Positions 1-9,142 of a DNA stretch of 64,000 nt are shown piece by piece. A program made the translations under genes and the position numbers. Location: positions 1-64,000 of the forward strand of contig NZ_JACJPX010000024.1 in NCBI RefSeq assembly GCF_014696315.1, read 5' to 3'. How positions within the stretch are numbered: the stretch's first letter is position 1; the number at the start of each line of letters is the position of its first letter. Origin of the DNA: Calothrix membranacea FACHB-236 (GTDB lineage Bacteria > Cyanobacteriota > Cyanobacteriia > Cyanobacteriales > Nostocaceae). The notes under the pieces are model-generated. The model was not told the DNA's origin and did no database searches. It saw nothing but the letters and a program-made list of their open reading frames with translations.

Positions 1-1
1 A

Positions 2-88
2 AAGCTGTTTGGATTAGTCAAAACCAGGCGTAAGCGCCATCGAGAGATTGACGCTTACACCCAACAAATTTGGGCTTTATCTTCTTAA
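2..88 (+). CDS. C-terminal tail of an upstream gene, cut by the window start
   Basis: The second frame is open from the first base to a TAA at 86-88 and encodes 28 residues rich in Arg and Lys (KTRRKRHREIDAY), ending in IWALSS. The other forward frame I read stops early. The fragment is too short to assign to a family. About 240 bp of AT-rich sequence follow before the next gene. It could be a chance open stretch, so confidence is moderate. Confidence 0.45.
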   Translation, partial: KLFGLVKTRRKRHREIDAYTQQIWALSS

Positions 89-166
89 GTTGACACCAAT
101 GACTGGTGCCGTGCCCCTACAAAGAATTTATCTGTCGCAAACATTATTTGAATTGGTATTAATTTA

Positions 167-196
167 TTTAACCAAAATATAATCTTCTGTTAAATT
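167..196 (+). promoter_or_regulatory. Candidate Pho box upstream of the PhoX-type gene
   Basis: Three 8-mers stand at exact 11-bp spacing: TTTAACCA (167-174), TATAATCT (178-185) and GTTAAATT (189-196). The published cyanobacterial PhoB/SphR box is three tandem PyTTAAPyPy(T/A) repeats with 3-bp spacers. The first copy fits fully, the second has one mismatch and the third two. It lies about 130 bp before a phosphatase start codon. The region is very AT-rich, so a chance match is possible. Confidence 0.4.
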
Positions 197-325
197 ATGA
201 GATTTAAATTTAACATTTAGATAGGTAATTTAATTGTTCGTAGCTTATACAAGTAATCTATATTTTTAGAATAAAATATACAATCAAAATATTATATTTT
301 AATTGTATATTTAGAGTTAATTGTC

Positions 326-2671
326 ATGATTAAATTAAGTCGTAGACAAATTTTAATATTTTTTGCCGGAAGCGCAAGTGCTGCTTTATTAGGCGATAAA
401 ATTATCAACAATCATTCTAGTAGTGCAGCAGATAAAGTTAGAAAATTCAACTTTACACCTGTACGTTTACCGCATCCGCTGCCTATTTATCAACAGTACC
501 ATAATTACTTACCAACGGGAATTGGCGAGGGCAAAGTATTAAATGCATCGCAGAATGTTAATTTAACGAGCTATAACGTAATTGATGATGTGGTAGTTCC
601 CCCAGAATACGAACGTTATGTAATTGTAAGTTGGGGCGATCGCGTGTTTTCTAATCAAGAAGAATATGTAGGCTATAACTGCGATTACACAGCTTTTATC
701 CCCTTAAGAAAAAACAAAAATGAAGGCTATTTATGGGTGAATCACGAATACGTGAGTTATCCTTTCTCTATTGCAGTATTGGAATCTGCTGGTGATTTAG
801 CAGGATTGCCCACTGCCTTTGAACCTGTAATTGGTTGGGCTTTACCTGAAAGCAGAAATCTGCAAGTTGAAGGAGAATTTTTGTATAATCTTGGTGGTTC
901 AATTATGCGGATTTCTCGCAACAAAACTAGCAAGCGTTTTGTTGTAGTGAAAGATGCTAAAAATCGCCGCATTCATGGTCTTTCTGGATTGGGAATTAAC
1001 AATCAACGCACTGATGGCTATCAAAAGGTCACGGCTTGGGGAAATCTCAGTTATCAAAAAGATGACCAAAACTATTTAATTGCTACTGGGCCAGCTGCAA
1101 CTCAAGTTTTTAATTTAAGTAGTGATGGATTAGGTAACAAAATTATTGGTACTGCCTACAATTGTTCTGGGGGGACAACACCTTGGGGGACAATTTTAAC
1201 TGCAGAAGAAAATTTTCAAAATTTAATTGGTGTAACTGAAGCAGTCAAAAGAGACGGTACTCAAATAGGTTACACCAATGGCAGTACTGGCAAAACTTTT
1301 GGTTTAGTTGGCGAAAAATACGGCTGGCTAGTGGAAATTGACCCCGCTAACCCAAAATTCCGTCCCCGAAAACACACTTGGTTAGGTCGTTACCGCCATG
1401 AAAATGTCGCTATGCGAGTTGTAGCGGGGAAAAAATTAGTCGCCTACATGGGTGATGACAGACGCGGTGGACACACCTGGAAATTTGTCAGCGCAAGAAA
1501 AGTTTCTTCACCCAGTAGTAAAAGTAATAGTCGATTGTGGGAACAAGGAACTTTATATGTTGCGCGTTACAATCCTGATGGTACAGGTGAATGGCTACCT
1601 TTACTTTTAAATACTCCTACTAATCCCATCGCCCCAACTGTTTTGTCTTCAGTAGAATTTGCGGCTTTAGAAAAAGCGCAAAAAGACGGAATTTTAGCCT
1701 TACCAAAGCGTAAAGGTATAGCAGGACAAACAGAAGATGGTGGTATATTTAAATGCGATCGCACTAACGAAGTGCAAGTCCTACCTGCTTATCAAAATAA
1801 AAAATTAGCTGATTTTTATACTAGCCAAGGTGCAGTTCTTTGTGATGCATTTTTAGCAGCCAACTTAATTGGTGGAACTCCGACAGCGCGTCCAGAAGAT
1901 TTAGAAGTACATCCCCGTACACAAGAGGTTTTCATTGCTTATACTGATGGCGCGCCGGGAAGTGATGGTTATCCTGATTCGCGCATTTTTCAAGTTGCCA
2001 AGTTAAAGAATACTGCTAACGCTACACAACAATCTGGTGGATTGTACAAAATTATTGAAGATAGCGCCGATGGTACAGGTCTTACCTTCCGTTGGCAAAG
2101 ATTAGCTCAAGGTGGAGAAGCCGGCTCAGAATCGGGTGCAGGTTTTGCTAATGTCGATAACTTAGTTTTCGACGATGCTGCTAATGTTTGGGGTGTAACA
2201 GATATGTCTACCAACACCCACAACGGTTTTAATACTGGTGCGGCGGGTAAAGCAACTACTATCGATCACACAGCTAGTGGTAACGTTTCTGATTTGACGG
2301 GAGTTTTTGGTAATAACTGGTTGTTCTTTATTCCTACTAGTGGCGCTAACGCTGGACAGGTAATACCCTTTGCTTATGGCCCTGTGCGTTGTGAAATGAC
2401 TGGCCCTACCTTTGTTGGTGATACGCTAATTATTTCTGTACAACATCCTGGGGAAGAATGCCCAATTAATGATGGTAAAATGTTGAGCCGCAGTATTGAG
2501 TTATTAGATTTGAATGGTAATATATTCAATCAAACTCGTACTGTTCCTCGTGGTAGTAGTTGGCCTAGTAATATTTCTAAATCTGATGGTGGAAAACTTC
2601 AGCCTACTGGCGTTCCCCGTCCATCTGTAATTGGTATTCGCCGCAAAAATTCCCAAAGTAAGTTTATTTAA
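326..2671 (+). CDS. phoX: PhoX-type alkaline phosphatase (DUF839 family), Tat-exported
   Basis: The 781-residue product belongs to the PhoX/DUF839 family, Ca2+/Fe-dependent phosphomonoesterases that release phosphate from organic esters outside the cytoplasm. The N-terminus has a twin-arginine signal (SRRQILIF at 5-12) followed by a hydrophobic stretch rich in Ala and Gly, so export folded by the Tat route is likely. PhoX-type motifs are visible: WVNHEYVS, TPWGTILTAEENF, GRYRHENV, GDDRRGGHTWKF and RPEDLEVHP. The ATG at 326 puts the Tat motif at the extreme N-terminus; no strong Shine-Dalgarno is present. A possible Pho box lies about 130 bp upstream, which would fit induction by phosphate starvation. 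The alternative is a PhoX paralogue of other function. Confidence 0.82.
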   Translation: MIKLSRRQILIFFAGSASAALLGDKIINNHSSSAADKVRKFNFTPVRLPHPLPIYQQYHNYLPTGIGEGKVLNASQNVNLTSYNVIDDVVVPPEYERYVIVSWGDRVFSNQEEYVGYNCDYTAFIPLRKNKNEGYLWVNHEYVSYPFSIAVLESAGDLAGLPTAFEPVIGWALPESRNLQVEGEFLYNLGGSIMRISRNKTSKRFVVVKDAKNRRIHGLSGLGINNQRTDGYQKVTAWGNLSYQKDDQNYLIATGPAATQVFNLSSDGLGNKIIGTAYNCSGGTTPWGTILTAEENFQNLIGVTEAVKRDGTQIGYTNGSTGKTFGLVGEKYGWLVEIDPANPKFRPRKHTWLGRYRHENVAMRVVAGKKLVAYMGDDRRGGHTWKFVSARKVSSPSSKSNSRLWEQGTLYVARYNPDGTGEWLPLLLNTPTNPIAPTVLSSVEFAALEKAQKDGILALPKRKGIAGQTEDGGIFKCDRTNEVQVLPAYQNKKLADFYTSQGAVLCDAFLAANLIGGTPTARPEDLEVHPRTQEVFIAYTDGAPGSDGYPDSRIFQVAKLKNTANATQQSGGLYKIIEDSADGTGLTFRWQRLAQGGEAGSESGAGFANVDNLVFDDAANVWGVTDMSTNTHNGFNTGAAGKATTIDHTASGNVSDLTGVFGNNWLFFIPTSGANAGQVIPFAYGPVRCEMTGPTFVGDTLIISVQHPGEECPINDGKMLSRSIELLDLNGNIFNQTRTVPRGSSWPSNISKSDGGKLQPTGVPRPSVIGIRRKNSQSKFI

Positions 2672-2996
2672 AAATATCAACTATCATAGCTTTTCTAGCA
2701 ATACTTCTTGTTGAAATTAAAATGCTAATTTTACAAAAAATAATGCTATAGCTTTGCTATGAATTGTGATTTTAAAAACTAAATCCAGTATTTCTATGAC
2801 AAATTAACTAGATGATTTTTGTCTCACACAGAGGCGCAAAGTCGCAAAGAAGAAGGTGAGACTGCAATCTAAAAGTTGTTAGCTATGTTGACAAAATTTA
2901 CTAAGGTAATCCCAGGTTTTCAAATAACTTAATTTCTAGATAAAAGATATGTGTATAATAATGACTCATTGTTTGTTTTCCTAAGTGGAGAAACTA
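2672..2996. other. phoX-argG intergenic region
   Basis: These 325 AT-rich bases hold no credible gene. A perfect TATAAT at 2954-2959 lies about 40 bp before the argG ATG and is a plausible -10 box, but no TTGACA stands at the right distance; one at 2888-2893 is too far away. A purine-rich stretch at 2825-2860 resembles the short intergenic repeats common in Nostoc-type genomes. Confidence 0.45.
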
Positions 2997-4196
2997 ATGG
3001 GTCGCGCCAAAAAGGTTGTCCTGGCTTATTCTGGGGGAGTTGATACTTCAGTGTGCATTCCTTACCTCAAGGAAGAGTGGGGTGTGGAAGAGGTAATTAC
3101 GTTAGCAGCAGATTTAGGTCAAGGAGATGAATTAGAACCAGTTCGAGAAAAAGCCTTAAAATCTGGTGCAAGTGAATCTCTAGTAGCAGATGTTAAAGAC
3201 AGTTTCATTAAAGATTACGCCTTTGCAGCGATTCAAGCTAACGCCCTCTATGAAAATCGTTATCCTTTAGGAACTGCGCTTGCCCGTCCATTAATTGCCA
3301 AAATATTAGTAGAAACAGCTGAAAAATACGGTGCTGATGCGATCGCGCACGGTTGCACCGGTAAAGGTAACGATCAGGTGCGCTTTGATGTTGCCTGTGC
3401 TGCATTGAATCCTAGCCTCAAAATCCTTGCACCCGCACGGGAATGGGGGATGAGTCGGGAGCAAACCATCGCCTATGGTGAACGCTATGGTATTCCCGCG
3501 CCTGTGAAAAAATCTTCTCCATACAGTATTGATAAAAATTTGCTCGGTCGTAGCATTGAAGCTGGGGTGCTGGAAGATCCAGCATTTGAACCACCAGAAG
3601 AAATTTATGAGATGACTAAAGCGATCGCGAATACTCCCGATCAGCCTGAATATATTGAAATTGGTTTCCAAAATGGGATTCCTACAACTCTCAATGGAGT
3701 GGCAAAAAACCCAGTTGAGCTGATTGAACAACTCAATCAACTAGCAGGAAATCACGGGATCGGGCGGATTGATATGATCGAAAACCGCTTGGTGGGTATC
3801 AAATCTCGGGAAATTTACGAATCCCCGGCAATGATAGTGTTAATTCAAGCACACCGAGATTTAGAAAGCTTAACTTTAACAGCAGATGTGAGCCACTACA
3901 AGCGTGGTATTGAAGAGACTTATACCCAATTAGTCTACAACGGTCTGTGGTACAGCCCTCTGAAAGCAGCCCTAGATGGGTTTATTCAAAAGACACAAGA
4001 ACGAGTTTCTGGTACTGTACGGGTGAAACTGTTCAAAGGTAATGCTACCTTAGTCGGGCGTTGGAGTGACAATTCTCTTTACACCCCTGACTTAGCAACC
4101 TACGGTGCTGAAGACCAATTTGATCACAAAGCAGCTGAGGGCTTTATTTACGTTTGGGGTTTACCAACCCGGATTTGGGCACAGCAAAACAAGTAA
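2997..4196 (+). CDS. argG: Argininosuccinate synthase
   Basis: ArgG joins citrulline and aspartate with ATP to make argininosuccinate, the penultimate step of arginine synthesis, in the cytoplasm. The PP-loop motif SGGVDTS lies near residue 12, and [14 protein letters not shown] and the [13 protein letters not shown] segment are typical. The ATG at 2997 follows a GGAG at 2987-2990 with 6-nt spacing and gives 399 residues, the usual length. A GTG four codons upstream (2985) overlaps that Shine-Dalgarno and is less likely. The gene stands alone and is followed by a heptamer repeat and a bidirectional terminator shared with the convergent DedA gene. Confidence 0.97.
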   Translation: MGRAKKVVLAYSGGVDTSVCIPYLKEEWGVEEVITLAADLGQGDELEPVREKALKSGASESLVADVKDSFIKDYAFAAIQANALYENRYPLGTALARPLIAKILVETAEKYGADAIAHGCTGKGNDQVRFDVACAALNPSLKILAPAREWGMSREQTIAYGERYGIPAPVKKSSPYSIDKNLLGRSIEAGVLEDPAFEPPEEIYEMTKAIANTPDQPEYIEIGFQNGIPTTLNGVAKNPVELIEQLNQLAGNHGIGRIDMIENRLVGIKSREIYESPAMIVLIQAHRDLESLTLTADVSHYKRGIEETYTQLVYNGLWYSPLKAALDGFIQKTQERVSGTVRVKLFKGNATLVGRWSDNSLYTPDLATYGAEDQFDHKAAEGFIYVWGLPTRIWAQQNK

Positions 4197-4201
4197 TACC
4201 A

Positions 4202-4232
4202 ATTCAAAATTCAAAATTCAAAATTCAAAATT
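4202..4232 (+). repeat. Short tandem heptamer repeat, ATTCAAA x4
   Basis: Four perfect copies of ATTCAAA plus a partial fifth follow the argG stop at once. Short tandemly repeated repetitive (STRR) heptamers like this are a known feature of heterocystous cyanobacterial genomes. Confidence 0.85.
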
Positions 4233-4313
4233 AGGAAAAACACACACCACAAAGGTTTGTGAGTTTGAAACTGTTGCTGGATTTTGGAGAATTGGTATAA
4301 ATATATAAAGTAA

Positions 4314-4351
4314 AAAGGCAAAAGCTCAAGTAAATGAGGACTTTTGCCTTT
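4314..4351. terminator. Bidirectional terminator between argG and the DedA gene
   Basis: AAAGGCAAAAG (4314-4324) and CTTTTGCCTTT (4341-4351) form an 11-bp perfect stem with a 16-nt loop. It sits between two convergent genes and its A- and T-rich arms serve both strands. Confidence 0.75.
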
Positions 4352-4373
4352 GGAATGTTTACTTTTTAGTTTA

Positions 4374-5003
4374 TTATTCTCCCGCGGCGCGCTTGACTTG
4401 GCGAGATTCCAACCACAGGGGTATAACAATCAAGGCTACTAAAATTAGTAAGGCCGCGATCGCAAAATGGCTTACCCAGGAAACCAGTTGTTCTAAAGAA
4501 ACAACTCTTCCTGCGAAGAAAGCTAATGTCACCATCACACCAGCCCAAGCACTAGCCCCTGCTAAGTTGTATACAAAGAATTTCCCGAAGGACATTTCAG
4601 CTATCCCAGCTAGTGGAGCTGCAAAAATTCTTAGTAATGCAAAAAAGCGGCCAAAAAATACAGCTTTACCTGCATTTTCACTAAATTGCGCTTTAATATT
4701 TAGTAGTTTTTCTTCAGATATCCGGAATAACTTACCCATTTGCAGTAAGAAACTCCACCCTCCGAGTCTACCAATCCAATAGCCACAAGTGCCACCAAGC
4801 ACAGCACCGGCAACGGCGTTCCCAAGCACAAACCAGTAATTAAGTTCATTACTGCCGGCTAAAAACCCACCCACAAGAGTTACGGTTTCGCCAGGAAGGG
4901 GAATGCCCAAATTTTCTAGCAAAATTCCCAAAAATATTGCCCAATAACCATAATGGTGGGCGAATTCCTGGATGTTTTCTAGTGAAATCAACTCAAGAGA
5001 CAT
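4374..5003 (-). CDS. DedA-family membrane protein (SNARE-associated/VTT domain)
   Basis: The 209-residue protein is a DedA/TVP38-type integral membrane protein. It has the conserved ENLGIPLPGETVTLVGGFLAG segment early, GGTCGYWIGRLGG in the middle, and the FFGRFFALLRIFAAPLAG motif with its conserved arginines. At least four hydrophobic segments are visible. Family members take part in membrane lipid (undecaprenyl phosphate or phospholipid) translocation and membrane homeostasis; the substrate here cannot be read from sequence. The gene is monocistronic and convergent with argG. Confidence 0.88.
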   Translation of the reverse strand: MSLELISLENIQEFAHHYGYWAIFLGILLENLGIPLPGETVTLVGGFLAGSNELNYWFVLGNAVAGAVLGGTCGYWIGRLGGWSFLLQMGKLFRISEEKLLNIKAQFSENAGKAVFFGRFFALLRIFAAPLAGIAEMSFGKFFVYNLAGASAWAGVMVTLAFFAGRVVSLEQLVSWVSHFAIAALLILVALIVIPLWLESRQVKRAAGE

Positions 5004-5467
5004 TCCGCACCGCCGTCTTTACAAATTTTTACTTGTATTATAATCTTGGCTCCTTTTTGGCTGGCCTGTCAATCAAGCCATTTACAGGGTTTTATAGTCT
5101 CTAATCTATCTTAGCTATTAACTATCGGCTCTTGACTATTGGTCTTTAATAAGTTATTAGCATAACCGTATAGTTACTGATGCTCAGTATAATCTTTTTA
5201 TAAAAAATTTATTAAAAAGCTACTAAATATAAAAATCTTGTAAAAGATACCTAGGATACTGCCAATCTTAGGGGGTTATGCCTATATTGATGAAAGTTAA
5301 GACAAATTATACGGCATGAATACTGAAACAACTTGTCTCAACTGCTATGCTGTAATTACCCAAATACTGGGATAGTACTGCCACGGCTGTTGTCAAGCGA
5401 ACATAGTATTAATGCCCATTTTTTGTTTTTTGTTTGTTATAGTGTTGCAATTAATTCAGTGAAATTC
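5004..5467. other. Divergent intergenic region, DedA to STAS gene
   Basis: This 464-bp AT-rich stretch lies between divergently read genes and must carry both promoters. I see no clear -35/-10 pair, no RNA-like structure and no gene. Frames open upstream of the STAS start look unrelated to the family and have no ribosome binding site. Confidence 0.4.
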
Positions 5468-5821
5468 ATGACTCTAAAACAGAAACTTCAAGTGGTTTTA
5501 TTCAAACCTCAAGGCAGCATTGATTTAGAGGGTGGTATAGCTTTAAGTAATGAGATGGCTCAAGTAATACCCCAACCTCATCAACTTTGGGTGATCGATT
5601 TAGCTGCAGTGGATTTTATGGATAGTTCTGGATTGGTCTCCCTAGTCAAAGGATTAAAAGCTGCACGCCAAAGTGGATGTCGCTTAGTTCTTTGCAATGT
5701 AGAAGCACCTGTCCGGTTGATTTTAGAAATAACTCAACTGGATTCAGTATTTGAAATTTTTGATACTTATGAAAATGTTCTCTCTCTTGTCCACGATCGC
5801 AGACTGGCTCTAGCAAGTTGA
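5468..5821 (+). CDS. STAS-domain protein (anti-sigma factor antagonist-like)
   Basis: The 117-residue product is a single STAS domain. The segment VIDLAAVDFMDSSGLVSLVKGLKAAR holds the DSSGL motif whose second serine is the usual phosphorylation site of SpoIIAA/RsbV-type anti-anti-sigma factors. Such proteins bind and sequester an anti-sigma kinase when dephosphorylated. I chose the ATG at 5468 because the domain begins directly after it; the frame is open further upstream (to 5333), but those residues are Cys/Phe-rich and unlike the family. No kinase or phosphatase partner lies alongside. Confidence 0.85.
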   Translation: MTLKQKLQVVLFKPQGSIDLEGGIALSNEMAQVIPQPHQLWVIDLAAVDFMDSSGLVSLVKGLKAARQSGCRLVLCNVEAPVRLILEITQLDSVFEIFDTYENVLSLVHDRRLALAS

Positions 5822-6162
5822 ATCTACATTTCATCGGAAAATGCATGGTGAGGTCAACAAATTTTATAAATTCTTAATAATGGCTCTGGGTAAGGCATCC
5901 TCACCATGATTAACGATACCAGACTGGTGCTTACACAATTTCTTGAAATTTCAACTATCCCAGAGACAACCGCTCATTAAGCGTCAATAAAACACCTTAA
6001 GGGCAATTGCCCTTGGGGCATCTACATAAACTTATATTTTTAGAACTTTAAGTTTGATTATAAAAAATTAGGTAAGACTAAGGGATAAACGATACAAAAC
6101 TCCAAAATTTATTTAAATTTTGACTTTTGAATCTTCAGCCCTACTGAATGACAGATTACTAA
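5822..6162. other. Convergent intergenic region with a 14-bp palindrome
   Basis: The space between two convergent genes holds a perfect palindrome, AGGGCAATTGCCCT at 6000-6013, which could act as a hairpin terminator for either side. A longer imperfect direct similarity around CCTCACCATG occurs at 5849 and 5900. No gene is visible. Confidence 0.45.
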
Positions 6163-6726
6163 TTAACTATTGGGTACAGGAGAAATAGAAGTTTCTTCTG
6201 ATGCTGGGCGGGGAAAACTGGGCAAATCAATGCCACTATGGTTAGCGTTACGGCTTTTTAGCGCTAGTCGGTAACTTACGCTTTGTAATTCTGCTTGCAG
6301 TTGCCGATTTTCTCGTTGTAGCATTGCTACTTTTTCTCTCACAGGAGCCATGCGCTCCTCGAATTTGCGACGATATATTTGAGGTAACTCCTGTACTACT
6401 TGCTCCAACATCCGACTGCGATCAGTTAATTCCTGCACATTCTGCCGCAATTGGTAAATTTCGGTATCACGTGCAGTAATTTGCTCTTGGTAGAATGTCA
6501 CCTGTTGTTCAATAGCTTGCAGTTGTTCCTGCAAAGCCTGCAACTGCTTGGTATCTTGCTCTGGCTCTGGTGGCTTTGGGGGCATAAAGCTAGTATTGCC
6601 CTTCACCAGTCGGAAGAGTTCTTGTGATAGCTGTTGCACTAATTGATCGCGAAGCTGCAACTCCTGGCGCAGTTGCGATACTTCGGTAGAGAGAGCTTGG
6701 ATGTTGGATGTATCAGATTGGCTCAC
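6163..6726 (-). CDS. Coiled-coil protein of unknown function
   Basis: The 187-residue product has no catalytic motif I recognise. Residues 5-50 and 60-150 are rich in Gln, Glu and Leu with heptad spacing (LRQELQLRDQLVQQLSQEL; LQALQEQLQAIEQQVTFYQ), so a long coiled coil is likely. The tail (about 155-187) is Ser/Pro-rich and probably disordered. There is no signal peptide or membrane segment. It lies upstream of nothing obvious and is separated from rpsF by a hairpin, so the two are probably separate units. Confidence 0.7.
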   Translation of the reverse strand: MSQSDTSNIQALSTEVSQLRQELQLRDQLVQQLSQELFRLVKGNTSFMPPKPPEPEQDTKQLQALQEQLQAIEQQVTFYQEQITARDTEIYQLRQNVQELTDRSRMLEQVVQELPQIYRRKFEERMAPVREKVAMLQRENRQLQAELQSVSYRLALKSRNANHSGIDLPSFPRPASEETSISPVPNS

Positions 6727-6878
6727 AGCGGCTTACAGCTCCCATTCAAAATCTTATGCACTTTTAGGTAGAACTGCGGTCATACTTGCTTTGGCAAGTA
6801 CTTGTTAATTTAGCATTACTAGCCAATTTAGTCAGAAAAAAAAGCACATTTTTTTTGAGTTTTATGTTACCCAATTTT

Positions 6879-6907
6879 AAGTGCTGAGGAGGTAACTCTC
6901 AGCACTT
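6879..6907 (-). terminator. Hairpin downstream of rpsF
   Basis: AAGTGCTGAG (6879-6888) pairs perfectly with CTCAGCACTT (6898-6907) around a 9-nt loop, 7 bp after the rpsF stop. There is no U-tract, as is common for cyanobacterial gene-end hairpins. Confidence 0.6.
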
Positions 6908-6914
6908 AACTTGC

Positions 6915-7241
6915 TTAAGCGGTTACAGCCACTTGTTCTGCTTTTTCCTCGTGAACATCCTGTTTAATAGTCAGGTAGCGAATGACTTCTTCGCTTAAAC
7001 GCATAGCCCTTTCTACAGGGGCGATCGCAGTTCCCGGGCCAGTATAGTTGAATTGAATGTAAATGCCATCCCGCTGCTTTTTAATTTCATAAGCTAGACG
7101 ACGCTTGCCACGATTTTGAATTTGGATATCTTCTGCACCGTGTTCTTTGAGCAAGTTCTGATATTTAGTAATCGCTTGCTCTACTTGTTCGTCTCCTAAG
7201 TCAGGACGCAGGATGAACATTGTTTCATAAACTATCGACAT
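6915..7241 (-). CDS. rpsF: 30S ribosomal protein S6
   Basis: The 108-residue protein matches bS6, which binds the 16S rRNA central domain with bS18. The start [11 protein letters not shown] and the segment [22 protein letters not shown] are typical. The ATG at 7239-7241 is preceded by AAGGAG (complement of 7252-7257) with 10-nt spacing; a TTG eight codons upstream would precede that site and is rejected. The C-terminus ends [11 protein letters not shown], a short acidic tail. It is a single gene here, not next to rpsR or ssb. Confidence 0.95.
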   Translation of the reverse strand: MSIVYETMFILRPDLGDEQVEQAITKYQNLLKEHGAEDIQIQNRGKRRLAYEIKKQRDGIYIQFNYTGPGTAIAPVERAMRLSEEVIRYLTIKQDVHEEKAEQVAVTA

Positions 7242-7474
7242 GGTTTTTCGTCTCCTTATGGACAAAATGGCTGCTGGTGCTAACTTATACTTTAACTGCC
7301 AGAAGCAAGCTCAGTAATAATCAACATCTGAAGCAACAAGGAACTATAATCTTACCAGTTTTCAAATTGAATCTTGAGCCAAATTAGCCAAAGTTCCAAA
7401 TCTCTTAGCTAACTTAAAGGTTGCTCTTGGGATCACAGCTTGTAATTGCATCCAAAAGGACATAAATCAAGGTT

Positions 7475-8248
7475 ATGGCACAACGCTATGTGCGAGTTCA
7501 AAATCAGGAAGGACAGATTTACTATGGGTTGTTACAACTCTCCCTGAATGTCCAGGTGCTAGATGCTCCACCTTGGCTACAGGGACAACCTACAGATTTA
7601 ATCTTGGAACCAGAAGAATATCAAATTCTGGCTCCTTGTGCTCCCTCAAAAATTGTCGCAGTGGGTAAAAATTATGCTGATCATGCAGCAGAAATGGGAA
7701 CTCCTGTACCAAGTGAGCCACTCCTATTTCTCAAACCGCCAACATCAATTATTGCCTCTGAGACTGAAATCAAGTATCCAGTACTATCACAACGAGTAGA
7801 CTACGAAGGCGAATTGGCGTTAATCATTGGCGATCGCACCAGTGAATGTACCCCGGAAGAAGCCCAAACTAAAATTTGGGGTTACACCATTGCTAATGAC
7901 GTAACAGCCAGGGATTTGCAAAAAAAAGATGGACAATGGACGAGAGCCAAAGGTTTTGACACCTTTTGTCCTTTAGGCCCTTGGATTGTCCGAGAATTAA
8001 ACCCGGGAGCGAGATTGCAGACCTTTCTCAATGACAATGTCAATCCAGTACAATCTAGCTGTATTGATCAAATGGTATTTCCACCAGATTTTTTGGTGTC
8101 ATATATCAGTCAAGTAATGACACTAATGCCTGGAGATATAGTACTTACAGGTACCCCAGAGGGTGTAGGTTCCTTACAACTAGGCGATCGCGTCCGTGTG
8201 GAAATTGAAGGCATTGGTCGCCTAGAAAACATCGTTGTATCTCGTTAA
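7475..8248 (+). CDS. Fumarylacetoacetate hydrolase family protein
   Basis: The 257-residue product has the FAH catalytic fold. An N-terminal part of about 60 residues precedes the core, which starts with KIVAVGKNYADHAAEMG. The metal-binding acidic residues lie in VDYEGELALIIG and the family segments LFLKPPTSI, GYTIANDVTARDLQ and GDIVLTGTPEGVG are present. Family members hydrolyse or decarboxylate beta-keto acids such as acylpyruvates or oxaloacetate; the substrate is not evident. The start follows AAGG. The stop lies 3 bp from the stop of the convergent Tic20-like gene. Confidence 0.9.
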   Translation: MAQRYVRVQNQEGQIYYGLLQLSLNVQVLDAPPWLQGQPTDLILEPEEYQILAPCAPSKIVAVGKNYADHAAEMGTPVPSEPLLFLKPPTSIIASETEIKYPVLSQRVDYEGELALIIGDRTSECTPEEAQTKIWGYTIANDVTARDLQKKDGQWTRAKGFDTFCPLGPWIVRELNPGARLQTFLNDNVNPVQSSCIDQMVFPPDFLVSYISQVMTLMPGDIVLTGTPEGVGSLQLGDRVRVEIEGIGRLENIVVSR

Positions 8249-8251
8249 TCG

Positions 8252-8728
8252 CTACCGCACTTGCATATAAACAGCATCCGAAATTGCGGGAATTTCTGCG
8301 TAACGTCCCATTAAAGACTGGGCAACAGAATATACCACTGCTGCTACCAAGCCGAGAAAGATTGTGCTAGCTACTGTTTGCACAGCAAAAACTATCCCAG
8401 GGAGTGCGACAACCCGCAAAACTATACTGCCAAGAAACACAATAATGTCTAAAAGAATTGCCTGCATAGTGTTATAGCGAATGAAATGATTGATTTTTTC
8501 ATTTCTCACTACTAAAAAAAATAAAGCAAAGAAAACAATTAGTTGCCCAAATTGCCCTAAACTACCATAAATGAGAAGAACAGGCTGAAGAGGCACCAGC
8601 AGCACTTGCAGCGCTGGAAAATCTCTGAATAAAGACACACCGAACATCAGTCCATCAATCAAGGGCAGTAAATAAGGTAAGCAAGCAAGAATCCGCTCCC
8701 AAACCGTTGTAGACCCACGCCAAGCCAT
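8252..8728 (-). CDS. Tic20-family membrane protein
   Basis: The 158-residue protein has about four membrane segments and the Tic20 signature region WERILACLPYLLPLIDGL near the start, with NEKINHFIRYNTMQAILLDI in the middle. Tic20 is the channel-type subunit of the chloroplast inner-envelope import complex; cyanobacterial homologues are its ancestors and their own role is uncertain. The ATG follows AGGAG with about 8-nt spacing. The 3' end nearly touches the convergent FAH-family gene, with no room for a separate terminator. Confidence 0.88.
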   Translation of the reverse strand: MAWRGSTTVWERILACLPYLLPLIDGLMFGVSLFRDFPALQVLLVPLQPVLLIYGSLGQFGQLIVFFALFFLVVRNEKINHFIRYNTMQAILLDIIVFLGSIVLRVVALPGIVFAVQTVASTIFLGLVAAVVYSVAQSLMGRYAEIPAISDAVYMQVR

Positions 8729-8809
8729 TGTGCGTTCTCCTGTGGCAAAAATTCAACAGTTACTTGAGCCTAGGATAACGCAGTTACTTGCTCTTGCTAG
8801 CAAATCTAA

Positions 8810-9007
8810 TTATTCAATATTGGCAATGCGGAAACCCATCATACATTCAAACTGCTCTGGCTGTTGTGCAGTGAGTTTGTTGACTTGGTGACCGCAACGC
8901 AGTTGACCTTGACTCCAACGGGGTTGACCACTCCTATCAGCTAATAAACAAGACTGGCAAACCTTCCCAGGAGTAAGGATTTGATCTTCCATTAAAATGA
9001 CTAGCAT
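8810..9007 (-). CDS. Small conserved Cys-containing protein
   Basis: This encodes 65 residues: MLVILMEDQILTPGKVCQSC, then LLADRSGQPRWSQGQLRCGH and a tail ending in MMGFRIANIE. Four cysteines (two in a CxxC) and a His suggest a small metal-binding or redox fold, but I do not recognise a named family. The ATG at 9005-9007 has an AGGAGG (complement of 9014-9019) 6 nt upstream, which decides the start against an ATG 12 codons earlier. It is read alone, after the Tic20-like gene in the same direction. Confidence 0.72.
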   Translation of the reverse strand: MLVILMEDQILTPGKVCQSCLLADRSGQPRWSQGQLRCGHQVNKLTAQQPEQFECMMGFRIANIE

Positions 9008-9142
9008 CTCATGCCTCCTGTAAATCCTCACTGTGACCCACATTTTACTGAGGAAAGGATCGGCCTTTCAGACGCTCAAGCCGTAGAATTACCTGATGTT
9101 CCAGCTTTGCTCAGTCTAGACTGTGGAAAAAGTGGATTGTGA

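Noticed and set aside
3306-3740. 144-codon frame antisense to argG
   Set aside because: Fully inside the conserved argG frame, without similarity or initiation signals.
7242-7265. TTG start for rpsF eight codons upstream
   Set aside because: It would place the AAGGAG site inside the gene; the S6 fold starts at ATG 7241.
9011-9142. 43-codon frame starting at ATG 9011, divergent from the small Cys protein gene
   Set aside because: No ribosome binding site; its first codons lie in the Shine-Dalgarno of the opposite gene, and the product resembles nothing I know.
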